DNA of 43,859 nt from Cytophagaceae bacterium (GTDB lineage Bacteria > Bacteroidota > Bacteroidia > Cytophagales > Spirosomataceae): positions 1 through 43,859 of the forward strand of contig CANHXO010000007.1 of the NCBI GenBank assembly GCA_947464595.1, given 5' to 3'. Under the pieces are notes generated by a model. The model was not told the DNA's origin, searched no databases, and saw nothing but the letters and a program-made list of their open reading frames with translations. Each line of letters starts with the position of its first letter. The stretch's first letter is position 1. The position numbers were made by a program, and so were the translations under genes. Below, one piece after another: positions 24,999-33,626 of this stretch.

Positions 24999-26549
24999 TT
25001 ATGTCAAATTGATCGCATACATCTCAAAAAGAAGTGGATCAAATGTGTGTAATAATCGTTGTATGAAAGTCGGATGCTCTATATAATAATTTAAAAAATT
25101 CTCATGCCTTTCTTGCCATTGACCCTCCGGAAACAATTCAGCTTTTAGATTTGATAGTTGGCGAATCGACGCCTCATGATTTCTTTCTTCAGCTCTTTTT
25201 AGCTTTTTGCCTACCCGCTCAAGGCCATTTTCTAATCGCTTAAACTCAGCTTTTACACTAGCTTCCAAGGTAGAATCAATTAATTTCACTCGGCTCGCCA
25301 ATTCAGTGAAAATGGGACTAAGCAAATTTAATTCAGTTTGACAGTCCAGCACATGCGCACTTTGACCCGCCACAAATTTGCGTTTTAATTGAAAGTCTTC
25401 TAAAAATAAATCGCTTAGGCCAATACCTAACTTACTTAATTTTTGTTGGTTTTTTTCGCTCAAGAGTAATGCAAAATTACGAGGCAATACAATAGGAAAA
25501 GGGATATGATGTAAATCAAAAATTCCTTTCAATTGGAGCCAGTAACCCACCTCGGCCGGACCACCTATGTAGGCCAAATTTGGCAGAATCACCTCTTGAT
25601 ATAAGGGCCTTAAAACGACGTTGGGGCTAAATCTTTCAGGAAACCCAGCCACTTCTTTTTGTAATTCTTCCGCAGAAAAAGTGATGGCTGTGTTTACTAC
25701 TTGATAAAGATCTCCTCTTTTTTCAATGCGCTCACGGATTCCATCCATTAAATAAAACAGATTAATTTCTCGGGCATTAATGTGTGTTTTATACCCCATA
25801 TCACTGAGTGACGTAGTCGCGCTTTCCACAGGTCCCAGATGTGAATTTTCAAATAAGTCAGCCGAAATAATTGGAGTAAAAATGGATTTTAATCTTGCAT
25901 CATCCGCATCAAGACAGATTAAACCCTGTTCTCCAAACAGCTCATGCATGTACATTCGCACCGCTTGACTTAAGTTTTTAGCCTGAGAATATGCCTTCTG
26001 GAAGGCCGGAATCGTGCTAGGTAGATCTTTAAAAAATGATTCAAAATCGCTTATTGTAAACCTTCCTACTGCGCCTTTTTGGCTTGTACTTAATTCGAAT
26101 TTTTTGCCTAGCCAATAAAAGTGATTGATTTCATCCCAATCATGATCTTCGGATGCCAACCAATAAACCGGGATAAAATTGGCTTTGGGATATTTTTCTT
26201 TTAATTTCTTGGCTAGATTGATCGTTGACACGATTTTATAAATCACATAAAGTGGCCCCGTACATATATTTAATTGGTGTCCAGTCGTAACCGTATATGT
26301 ATGTTCTTCTAATATTGAATCGATGGCCACCTCATGACCGATTTCTTCATATTGACTCTTAATCACCTCCTGTAGAATGACTCTATTGGAAGAACTAAAT
26401 GATTTTTTTTTCGCTATTTGTTTATCAAAACTATCTAAATCAGGGGCATTCTCGTAAAATGGGGATACGGCGGGATTGCCCGTTAAGTAATCAATGAGCA
26501 GTTTTGAGAATGAATGTAGACTTTCTAATGGGTAGCTTTTTACTTGCAT
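24999..26549 (-). CDS. bshC: Putative cysteine ligase BshC, bacillithiol biosynthesis
   Basis: BshC adds cysteine to glucosaminyl-malate to form bacillithiol, the main low-molecular thiol of many Bacteroidota and Bacilli. The 516-residue length fits. Signature segments are VTTGHQLNICTGPLYVIYK (87-105) and FIPVYWLASEDHDWDEINHF (125-144), a late Gly-Gly-Pro segment (YIGGPAEVGYW), and a coiled-coil hairpin near residues 425-470 rich in Lys/Glu. It is the first gene of a cys-linked operon, which would couple cysteine supply to its use. bshA and bshB are not in the window. Confidence 0.94.
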   Translation of the reverse strand: MQVKSYPLESLHSFSKLLIDYLTGNPAVSPFYENAPDLDSFDKQIAKKKSFSSSNRVILQEVIKSQYEEIGHEVAIDSILEEHTYTVTTGHQLNICTGPLYVIYKIVSTINLAKKLKEKYPKANFIPVYWLASEDHDWDEINHFYWLGKKFELSTSQKGAVGRFTISDFESFFKDLPSTIPAFQKAYSQAKNLSQAVRMYMHELFGEQGLICLDADDARLKSIFTPIISADLFENSHLGPVESATTSLSDMGYKTHINAREINLFYLMDGIRERIEKRGDLYQVVNTAITFSAEELQKEVAGFPERFSPNVVLRPLYQEVILPNLAYIGGPAEVGYWLQLKGIFDLHHIPFPIVLPRNFALLLSEKNQQKLSKLGIGLSDLFLEDFQLKRKFVAGQSAHVLDCQTELNLLSPIFTELASRVKLIDSTLEASVKAEFKRLENGLERVGKKLKRAEERNHEASIRQLSNLKAELFPEGQWQERHENFLNYYIEHPTFIQRLLHTFDPLLFEMYAINLT

Positions 26550-26596
26550 GGATCAATGGACATCTTGGGTAGAATATTTAATACCAATTTTTTTTC

Positions 26597-26604
26597 CAAA
26601 AATA
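26597..26604 (-). promoter_or_regulatory. Possible Bacteroidota -7 box for the bshC operon
   Basis: On the minus strand TATTTTTG matches TAnnTTTG exactly and lies 47 bases before the bshC ATG. A -33 TTTG is not clear. It is the best candidate promoter for bshC-mnmH-cysE-cysM. Confidence 0.4.
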
Positions 26605-26656
26605 TCTTACGAAATTAAATATATTTAACCGATTTTTGTGGTTCGAACCCCCAGTA

Positions 26657-27691
26657 ATGAGATTTTTAATTCTTCTTTTTATCTTATTGATGTCATTTGT
26701 TGGCCTAGCCCAACAAACACCCCAATTTGGTCTCTACATGATGAATCGATATCTATATAATCCCGCCTTTACGGGATATGAGGATTATTGGGATATAAAA
26801 ACGGGTTATCGCCAACAATGGACCGGATTTAACACCAATATGTCTAGCTTTTACGCAACAGTCAATATGGCATTTGATAAAACGGATCGGACCTCTTCAG
26901 GCAAAACGCCATTTATGTCAAAAACGATCAGGAGGACATTTACGCCTACAAGAAACCGAAAAAAAACCTACCGAGCTAATTTTCATCAAGGAGTAGGCCT
27001 GCAGGCCATGTCCGATAACTTTGGGCCGCTGTCAAGTATTTCCTTGGGAGCTTCTTACGGGTATCACCTTTCCTTAGGTGGGGAAGAAAAATTAGCCGTG
27101 GGCGCAACGATCGGCGCATACCAACGAAGCCTTAACATCGGTGGATTTACCGTCAAAGATGAGGGAGACCCTTACATGACCCAGTCAAAACTGAATGGAA
27201 TCCAACCCCTGGTCAACGTGGGATTTCTATATTACAATCGAAAATTTCATATTGGCTTATCCGCTAATCAAATTGTCATGGACAATTTTAGTTTAATGCG
27301 TACTAATATAGCTGAAGATGACACGGTTCGAATTCTTTGGCTAGGCCAAACAAATCCCAATCTGTTTTTTCAGTTGGGAAGAGATATTAAAGTGGGTCGA
27401 TATTGGACTTTTTCACCATCGGTATTGGCCAAATACATGAAAAGTGCCGTGTTAGGTGTAGAAGGGAATTTTAAAGTTAATTTTGATGATTTGTTTTGGA
27501 TGGGGGCGTCCTATAGACATAAAGAAGCTATCGGAGCGATGTTTGGCGTGCATTTAAATCAAAATTTACACATGACCTACCTGTACGAAAACCATAGCTT
27601 AGGTTTGGCTCGGACCTCATTAGGGTCTCATGAAATAATGTTTGCCATCAAAATGAAGAATAAAGTATACTCCACCAATCCAAGGTGGTAA
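26657..27691 (+). CDS. PorP/SprF-family type IX secretion outer-membrane protein
   Basis: Start taken at 26657 (MRFLILLFILLMSFVGLAQ), a signal peptide; an open extension from 26636 is not needed. The mature protein opens with the family hallmark QFGLYMMNRYLYNPAFTGYED, followed by WDIKTGYRQQWTGF. Alternating short beta strands of an outer-membrane barrel fill the rest. PorP/SprF proteins sit in the outer membrane and anchor or pass type IX substrates; many copies exist per genome, often next to a large adhesin. No adhesin gene is adjacent here. Its stop abuts the stop of the convergent nuoA with no gap. Confidence 0.9.
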   Translation: MRFLILLFILLMSFVGLAQQTPQFGLYMMNRYLYNPAFTGYEDYWDIKTGYRQQWTGFNTNMSSFYATVNMAFDKTDRTSSGKTPFMSKTIRRTFTPTRNRKKTYRANFHQGVGLQAMSDNFGPLSSISLGASYGYHLSLGGEEKLAVGATIGAYQRSLNIGGFTVKDEGDPYMTQSKLNGIQPLVNVGFLYYNRKFHIGLSANQIVMDNFSLMRTNIAEDDTVRILWLGQTNPNLFFQLGRDIKVGRYWTFSPSVLAKYMKSAVLGVEGNFKVNFDDLFWMGASYRHKEAIGAMFGVHLNQNLHMTYLYENHSLGLARTSLGSHEIMFAIKMKNKVYSTNPRW

Positions 27692-28153
27692 CTATTTCGA
27701 GTTAGGTAAATACTTTTTGTATGCGTCTATCGGAACAGGGCTATTCATTTTTTCTGGCTCAGTCGAAGGCTTCTCCCACGTTAAATACCCCTTAATCCAA
27801 GCAAAGGCTAATCCTAATGCCAATATTCCTACAAAAATAAACATTTCCACTAAGGCATAAATGGGCCAATTCGGAGCCGTTGAGGCTAATTGTTCATTGC
27901 CAAAAACCACTGCCCAAGGAAATAAAAAGATCAATTCTACTTCAAACAAAACAAATAAAAGCGCAATCACATAAAACCTTGGGTTGAAGCGAATATTAGC
28001 ATTTCCCATAGGCTCTTCCCCAGATTCATAGGTACTTAGCTTTTCAGGGTTTGGCCTAAATGGCCGTAGCGTTCGGGACAAAAATAGAATCAAGGCAATA
28101 AATAGTATCCCTGCCACTAAAAAAGCGATGACATATGTAAATTGCTCGATCAT
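27692..28153 (-). CDS. nuoA: NADH-quinone oxidoreductase subunit A (isolated copy)
   Basis: Membrane subunit of respiratory complex I. The three expected helices are visible: ~8-28, RFYVIALLFVLFEVELIFLFPW (59-80) and ~96-118. The first loop carries the conserved YESGEEPMGNANIRF, the hallmark quinone-pathway loop of NuoA. At 153 residues it is slightly long because of a C-terminal extension (~30 residues after the last helix). The usual nuoB-nuoN partners are not next to it; instead it overlaps a DedA gene by 4 bases upstream. It may be a separated nuoA or serve a partial complex. Confidence 0.92.
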   Translation of the reverse strand: MIEQFTYVIAFLVAGILFIALILFLSRTLRPFRPNPEKLSTYESGEEPMGNANIRFNPRFYVIALLFVLFEVELIFLFPWAVVFGNEQLASTAPNWPIYALVEMFIFVGILALGLAFAWIKGYLTWEKPSTEPEKMNSPVPIDAYKKYLPNSK

Positions 28154-28767
28154 TGTTTGAACTTCAAATATCCTTTGATTACGGTATATGTAGTGACTCC
28201 TAAAAAAAACAAAATAATGTATTGAACATAGTTAATAATCCATGGAAAATGTTGCCCCATGTAATATCCGCCTGCGACTAAAATTCCTACCCACATAGCC
28301 CCACCCAAAATATTTAAAAATAAAAAACTATACCAAGACATTTTACTTATGCCAGCAAGGATGGGTGTGAAGGTTCGTACTACGGGTAAAAATCGGCTAA
28401 GAACCAAAGCCCCAAACCCATATTTTTCAAAGAAATCCCTTGTCGATTCTAAATGCTTTTTCTTAAAAAATAGACTATCGGGTCTCTTTTGAAGTGAATT
28501 GCCGAAAAATCGGCCGAGTAAATAACCACATAATGAACCGATGACTGCCGCTAGAAATATGGTGACTAAGATTGTTGACAAGGGTTCTTTTAAAACTCCT
28601 GTACCTCCGAAAACACCGGTTAAGAAAAGCAAGTAATCGCCTGGCAAGAAAAAGGCGAAAAATAGACCATTCTCAGCAAATACGATTAAGGTGATAACTA
28701 ATAAGCCCGAACGGATGATGGTTTCCGAATCAGTCAAATGGTGCCATAAAAGATTTATTTCATCCAT
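28150..28767 (-). CDS. DedA-family inner-membrane protein
   Basis: A DedA/SNARE-associated (VTT) protein of 205 residues. The signatures are ENGLFFAFFLPGDYLLFLTG (membrane re-entrant with acidic Glu and Asp), then GYLLGRFFG, FFEKYGFGALVLSRFLPVVRTFTPILAGISKM (F-x3-G-x5-R-F-x-P-x-R-T). About five hydrophobic segments are present. Family members are lipid flippases or transporters needed for membrane homeostasis (undecaprenyl phosphate or phospholipid recycling). It is transcribed with nuoA through an ATGA overlap. Upstream to 28883 I see no clear promoter. Confidence 0.9.
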   Translation of the reverse strand: MDEINLLWHHLTDSETIIRSGLLVITLIVFAENGLFFAFFLPGDYLLFLTGVFGGTGVLKEPLSTILVTIFLAAVIGSLCGYLLGRFFGNSLQKRPDSLFFKKKHLESTRDFFEKYGFGALVLSRFLPVVRTFTPILAGISKMSWYSFLFLNILGGAMWVGILVAGGYYMGQHFPWIINYVQYIILFFLGVTTYTVIKGYLKFKQ

Positions 28768-28883
28768 AAATAGGCGGTAGATCCCTTATATTAATCGTGT
28801 ATAATGATGCTTTTGTCTCAATCTATTTTTTTTTCAAAGCATAAATATCCATTTAATTTTCGAAATTTCTGTACATTTAGGGA

Positions 28884-29267
28884 ATGAAAAATGTAGCGGT
28901 CACTTTTCTTTTTGTTTTATTTATTTTTGGCAGTCTTCTTCCTAAAGTGGGTTTGGAACAATCTTTTAAGGCAAACGAACTATTAAAACATTTTCAAGAC
29001 CACAAGAAGATCGAAAAATCAAATTTCAATTTTGCAGATTTTCTTTGGCTTCATTATGCTGCAGATTCAAAACATAGTAAAACAAGTCAGCATCCAAGTC
29101 TTCCTTCCCTAGATTTTAATGGAATTATAGGCTATGTACTACCTAGTTTATACTTTTTGTGTTTGTGGCCTATCTTAATCTTGATGTCGCGAAGGAAAGA
29201 TCTTCAACGAACAAATCTGTATCATTTTTCTTTATCTCGCGTTTTGATCGCGCCTCCTAGAGCTTAA
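28884..29267 (+). CDS. Small single- or two-pass membrane protein upstream of metal pump
   Basis: 127 residues: N-terminal hydrophobic segment (VAVTFLFVLFIFGSLL), a soluble middle with many His residues (FLWLHYAADSKHSKTSQHPSLPSLDF), a second hydrophobic segment (VLPSLYFLCLWPILILM), then a basic tail. The His-rich middle facing the periplasm would suit metal binding. Small proteins with this kind of DFxxxHYxxDxxHxxxxHxxLP layout are, as far as I know, often found before CzcA genes in Bacteroidota, but I cannot name a family. It precedes the pump gene by 39 bases with a hairpin between them. TACATTTA at 28872 is a 7-of-8 match to a -7 box. Confidence 0.65.
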   Translation: MKNVAVTFLFVLFIFGSLLPKVGLEQSFKANELLKHFQDHKKIEKSNFNFADFLWLHYAADSKHSKTSQHPSLPSLDFNGIIGYVLPSLYFLCLWPILILMSRRKDLQRTNLYHFSLSRVLIAPPRA

Positions 29268-29291
29268 AAAATTGCTAAAGCATTTTTTAAG
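29263..29291 (+). terminator. Hairpin between small gene and RND pump (terminator or attenuator)
   Basis: CTTAAAAAA then TGC pair with GCA then TTTTTTAAG around a TAAA loop, with one unpaired T. It overlaps the stop of the small gene and ends 15 bases before the pump ATG. The T-run lies in the 3' arm rather than after it, so partial termination or mRNA processing is as likely as full termination. Confidence 0.45.
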
Positions 29292-29306
29292 TAAATTTAA
29301 AGACAT

Positions 29307-32300
29307 ATGATCAATTCAATAATTTCATTTAGCATCCGCAATAAATTAGTTGTGGGAATTTTTATGATCGGCTTAATTGCTTGGGGAAGTTATTCTTTAA
29401 GCCAATTGCCCATCGACGCCTTGCCCGATATTACATCGAATCAAGTACAGGTAATCACTCAGTCGCCGGCATTGGCAGCGGCCGAAGTGGAAAAATTTGT
29501 CACCTATCCTTTAGAAATTTCATTACGAACGATTCCTAATGTACGTGATATACGTTCAATTTCACGGATGGGACTTTCTATCATTACTGTCGTCTTTGAG
29601 GATGAGGTGGCGATGGAAGTGGCGCGCCAACAAGTTTCTGAAAAGTTAAAGGGAGCTGAGCCATATTTATTGAAGGGTGCTGGAGTGCCTGAAATGGCTC
29701 CTATTACCACCGGCCTTGGAGAATTTTATCAATATACCTTGGAAGTTGACCCTGCTTTTGAAAATCAATATTCATTAGCTGATTTAAGAACCTACCAAGA
29801 TTGGATCGTTAAGCGCCAATTATTAGGAATTAAAGGGGTTGTTGAAGTAAGTTCTTTTGGGGGGAATTTAAAACAATATGAGGTTGCCATCAATCCTGAA
29901 AGGATAAGCGCTGCTCATGTGTCCATGAATCAGATTTTTTCAGCACTCGAAAATAATAATTCAAATTCGGGTGGAAGTTATTTGGAAAAAGGGACCGATG
30001 TATATTTCATTAGGTCAGAGGGGATGTTGAACTCTTTAGATGACATTGAAAATACAGTTGTAGCGCAAAGGGGTCCTGGCGGTTTACCTATTTTAGTCAA
30101 AGATGTTGCAACCGTTCAGTTTGGTAAGGCCGTACGCTATGGGGCAATGACCAGAAATGGGAAAGGAGAGGTGGTCGGCGCCGTGATGCTTTTATTGAAA
30201 GGGGCCAATGCTAATAATGTCGTTAAAGATGTGAAGTTGAGATTGGAATCGATCCAAAAAACAATGCCTCAAGGGATTAAAATCGTGCCTTACTTAGATC
30301 GAAGTGTCTTAATCGGGAAATCCATTTCTACCGTAGAAAAGAACTTGTTGGAAGGGGGATTGATTGTCGTTTTTATTTTGGTATTGCTTCTTGGAAATCT
30401 TAGGGCGGGTCTAATTGTCGCTTCTGTGATTCCACTCTGTCTTCTTTTTGCATTTGCGATGATGCATTTATTCGGCGTATCCGCTAATTTGATGAGCCTT
30501 GGAGCGATAGATTTCGGCTTAATTGTGGACGGTGCAGTCATCATTGTCGAGTCCATTATCCATCGATTGCATCTGCATCGAAAGGGAGAGGTATTGAGTC
30601 AACATGCCATGGATGAAGAAGTGACCGTCTCATCACAATCCATTTTTAAGTCGGCGGCTTTTGGCGTCATCATCATTTTAATTGTTTATTTGCCCATTAT
30701 GGCCCTAGGGGGGATTGAAGGTAAGATGTTTAGGCCTATGGCACAAACAGTGAGCTTTGCCATTTTTGGAGCCTTATTACTTTCTTTGACCTACGTCCCA
30801 ATGATGTCAGCCTTGTTTTTGAATAAAAAAATAAGTCATAAATTGACCATTGCGGATCGAATCATGCACTTGTTGTACCGGGGCTATAAACCCATAGTTG
30901 ATTGGGCCTTGAAGTCGAGAAGATGGGTGATTTTAAGTTCGGGGATTTTATTTTTTGGTAGTATTTGGCTTTTCACAACCTTAGGTGGGGAGTTTATCCC
31001 CGAATTAAATGAAGGTGATTTTGCGGTGGAGGCGATTTTGCCCACAAACGCCAGCTTATCTCAAAGTATTCACATGAATACGGAGGCGCAAAAACTATTG
31101 ATGAAAAAGTTTCCAAATGAAATAAAGCAAGTGGTATCTCGTATTGGTGCTTCCGAAATCCCTACAGATCCTATGGGAATTAATGCATGTGATCTTCTAA
31201 TTATTTTAAAGGAACCCTCCGAGTGGAAGGCTGCAAAGACACCTCAAGAATTAGAAGAAAAAATGGACCGCGCATTAGATGTTTTTCCAGAAGTTAATTT
31301 CGAATTTACGCAGCCTATTCAAATGCGATTTAATGAATTGATTGCCGGAGTTAAGTCCGACATTGCCGTAAAAATATTTGGAGAAGACCTAGATGAGCTT
31401 TTTTCTCACGCGACAGAAGCGGCTAGATACATTCGAAAAATTGACGGAGTCGGAGATATTAAGGTGCAACAAATTGATGGGATTCCTCAGCTTCTTGTTA
31501 AGTTTAATCGCAACAAAATGGCGCAATATGGACTTCAAATTCAGGACGTCAATCGAATGATTAAAATGACATTTGCTGGGGAGACGGCAGGAATTGTCAT
31601 GGAAGGGGAAAAACGTTTTGATCTAGTTGTTAGAATGGATTCTGCGCATCGAACAGATATTCAAAATCTGAGGGAACTGTATATCGATTTACCGAATGGC
31701 TCTCACATTCCCTTGCAGGAAGTAGCTGAAGTAGATTATGAAAATGCGCCTGTTGAAATTGCCCGTGATAACACGCACCGTAGAATTACCATTGGGATCA
31801 ATGTCCGAAATCGGGATGTGGAAAGCGTAGTTTCCGATATCCAAACCGTGATGAAAAATAAGGTAGTTTTACCTGCCGGTTATTATGTGACTTATGGAGG
31901 TACGTTTGAAAATTTAGTTGCTGCAAAGTCCCGACTTTCATTGGTGGTTCCCGTCGCATTAGCGCTTATTTTTATTTTGCTCTTTTTTACATTTCAATCT
32001 TTTGTAGAAGCATCCATCATATATTTAGCCATACCGCTTTCTGCCATTGGAGGTATTTGGGCTCTTTGGATACGAGATATGCCATTTTCTGTTTCCGCCG
32101 GCATTGGATTTATTGCACTCTTTGGAGTAGCCGTGCTGAATGGAATCGTATTGCTTTCGTTCTTTAAAACGCTAGCAAATGAAGGATTAAGTGTCAAAGA
32201 ACGATTGGCCAAAGGACTTGAGTTGCGATTCAGACCCGTGATCATGACAGCTTCTGTTGCTTCTTTAGGTTTTCTGCCGATGGCCCTCAGCCAATCACCA

Positions 32301-33626
32301 GGTGCTGAAGTCCAAAGGCCATTAGCGACGGTGGTTATAGGAGGGTTAATTACAGCTACTTTTTTAACATTAGTTGTAATTCCCGTTGTTTATTCAATCA
32401 TTATGACAAGAAAAGAACGAAAATTGAAGGAAAAGTCTTTGGGACTTATTGCATTACTGTTTTGTTTTAGCTTTAATATGATCGCTCAAAATCCAACAAA
32501 ATTGAGTCTCCAAAATTGCCTTGATTACGCTCAAAAAAACAATAAGTTAATTCAAACAGGAAATATAGAGGTGCAAGCAGCGGAGGCATTAATTGGCACC
32601 GGTCGCGAATTACCCAAAGGATCCGTTGATTTTCAATATGGTAAAACCCAGACCTACTTTAGCCAAGACTATACCATCATAGCTAATCAAAATATCCCAT
32701 GGCCAAGCATTTTAAAAGCCCAAGTTAAAGCGCTTAGTTCCCAAAAAATAGTGGCTGAAAAAAGACTCAAGATCACTCAAAATTTAGTCGCTTCTTCCGT
32801 AAAATGGTATTATTATTTATTGATGGGCCAACAAAAAAACCACGAATTTCTTCAAAAGCAGGATAGTATTTATTCGCAAATGAAAAAAGCTGCGGCCTTA
32901 AAATTTAAGGAGGGGGAAACCAATCGATTGGAAATGATTGCTGCGGAATCGAGGTTGCGCGAGTTCCAACAGAAACGAATCGCCTTGGAATCTGACATGA
33001 AAATTAGCCTTCAAAATCTAGCGTATTGGATGAATTATCCACAAGCATTTGAGATATTGGCTAATGAAAAATTAAATCGCGAGATTAACTTATTGGCCCA
33101 TCAGGTTTCTAATAACCCTCAAATGCAATTGATTGACCAACAAATTGACGCGGGAAAATTGCAAGTGCAGGTGGAGCGCGAAAAATTAAAGCCTGATTTA
33201 CGTTTTGGTGTGGTGTCTCAAAGTATTGAAAATTTTGGGGGCCAAAATTATGTGCAAGCAGGTATCGGAATTCCAATTTTTGCTAAGGGGCAAAAGGCCA
33301 GAGTTACCGCATCCGAGAAACAAGTTCAAGTGTTGGAAAGCCAGAAAGATCAAAATTTAGATCAATTATCTAGGGAATATACTTCCTATTTGGCTCAGTT
33401 AAACAAGTACTCCAACTCACTCACCTATTTTCAAGAAACTGCTTTGCCTCAGGCAAATTGGTTGGAATCTACGGCATTAAAAAGCTATAAGGCGGGGGAA
33501 ATTGAGTACGTTGAAATGTTGCAAAATGCCCAACAAGCGTGGCAGATTAGAGAACAATATGTACAAGAGATTCTGGCTTACAATCAAACAGTCATTCAAA
33601 TCGAAACAATCTTAGGCAATGAATAA
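29307..33626 (+). CDS. CzcA/CusA-type heavy-metal RND pump fused to a TolC-type outer-membrane protein
   Basis: 1439 residues where a CzcA is usually ~1040. Residues 1-~1040 are an RND permease with two large periplasmic loops and twelve helices. The heavy-metal signature IDFGLIVDGAVIIVE places Asp402, Asp408 and Glu415 exactly as in CzcA. A basic linker (TRKERKLKEK) leads into a hydrophobic, signal-peptide-like segment (LGLIALLFCFSFNMIAQ, ~1045-1061). The rest (~1065-1439) is an outer-membrane efflux protein: helical repeats rich in Gln/Lys/Glu with LQNCLDYAQKNN, ANQNIPWPSIL and VQAGIGIPIF strands. The fusion gives a pump and its exit duct from one gene. The metal (Cu, Zn, Co or Cd) is not resolved. 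Confidence 0.92.
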   Translation: MINSIISFSIRNKLVVGIFMIGLIAWGSYSLSQLPIDALPDITSNQVQVITQSPALAAAEVEKFVTYPLEISLRTIPNVRDIRSISRMGLSIITVVFEDEVAMEVARQQVSEKLKGAEPYLLKGAGVPEMAPITTGLGEFYQYTLEVDPAFENQYSLADLRTYQDWIVKRQLLGIKGVVEVSSFGGNLKQYEVAINPERISAAHVSMNQIFSALENNNSNSGGSYLEKGTDVYFIRSEGMLNSLDDIENTVVAQRGPGGLPILVKDVATVQFGKAVRYGAMTRNGKGEVVGAVMLLLKGANANNVVKDVKLRLESIQKTMPQGIKIVPYLDRSVLIGKSISTVEKNLLEGGLIVVFILVLLLGNLRAGLIVASVIPLCLLFAFAMMHLFGVSANLMSLGAIDFGLIVDGAVIIVESIIHRLHLHRKGEVLSQHAMDEEVTVSSQSIFKSAAFGVIIILIVYLPIMALGGIEGKMFRPMAQTVSFAIFGALLLSLTYVPMMSALFLNKKISHKLTIADRIMHLLYRGYKPIVDWALKSRRWVILSSGILFFGSIWLFTTLGGEFIPELNEGDFAVEAILPTNASLSQSIHMNTEAQKLLMKKFPNEIKQVVSRIGASEIPTDPMGINACDLLIILKEPSEWKAAKTPQELEEKMDRALDVFPEVNFEFTQPIQMRFNELIAGVKSDIAVKIFGEDLDELFSHATEAARYIRKIDGVGDIKVQQIDGIPQLLVKFNRNKMAQYGLQIQDVNRMIKMTFAGETAGIVMEGEKRFDLVVRMDSAHRTDIQNLRELYIDLPNGSHIPLQEVAEVDYENAPVEIARDNTHRRITIGINVRNRDVESVVSDIQTVMKNKVVLPAGYYVTYGGTFENLVAAKSRLSLVVPVALALIFILLFFTFQSFVEASIIYLAIPLSAIGGIWALWIRDMPFSVSAGIGFIALFGVAVLNGIVLLSFFKTLANEGLSVKERLAKGLELRFRPVIMTASVASLGFLPMALSQSPGAEVQRPLATVVIGGLITATFLTLVVIPVVYSIIMTRKERKLKEKSLGLIALLFCFSFNMIAQNPTKLSLQNCLDYAQKNNKLIQTGNIEVQAAEALIGTGRELPKGSVDFQYGKTQTYFSQDYTIIANQNIPWPSILKAQVKALSSQKIVAEKRLKITQNLVASSVKWYYYLLMGQQKNHEFLQKQDSIYSQMKKAAALKFKEGETNRLEMIAAESRLREFQQKRIALESDMKISLQNLAYWMNYPQAFEILANEKLNREINLLAHQVSNNPQMQLIDQQIDAGKLQVQVEREKLKPDLRFGVVSQSIENFGGQNYVQAGIGIPIFAKGQKARVTASEKQVQVLESQKDQNLDQLSREYTSYLAQLNKYSNSLTYFQETALPQANWLESTALKSYKAGEIEYVEMLQNAQQAWQIREQYVQEILAYNQTVIQIETILGNE

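Noticed and set aside
26636-26656. GGTTCGAACCC, like a tRNA T-arm, just before the PorP/SprF gene
   Set aside because: No anticodon or D arm lies in the AT-rich bases upstream and no acceptor or CCA end follows; taken as chance.
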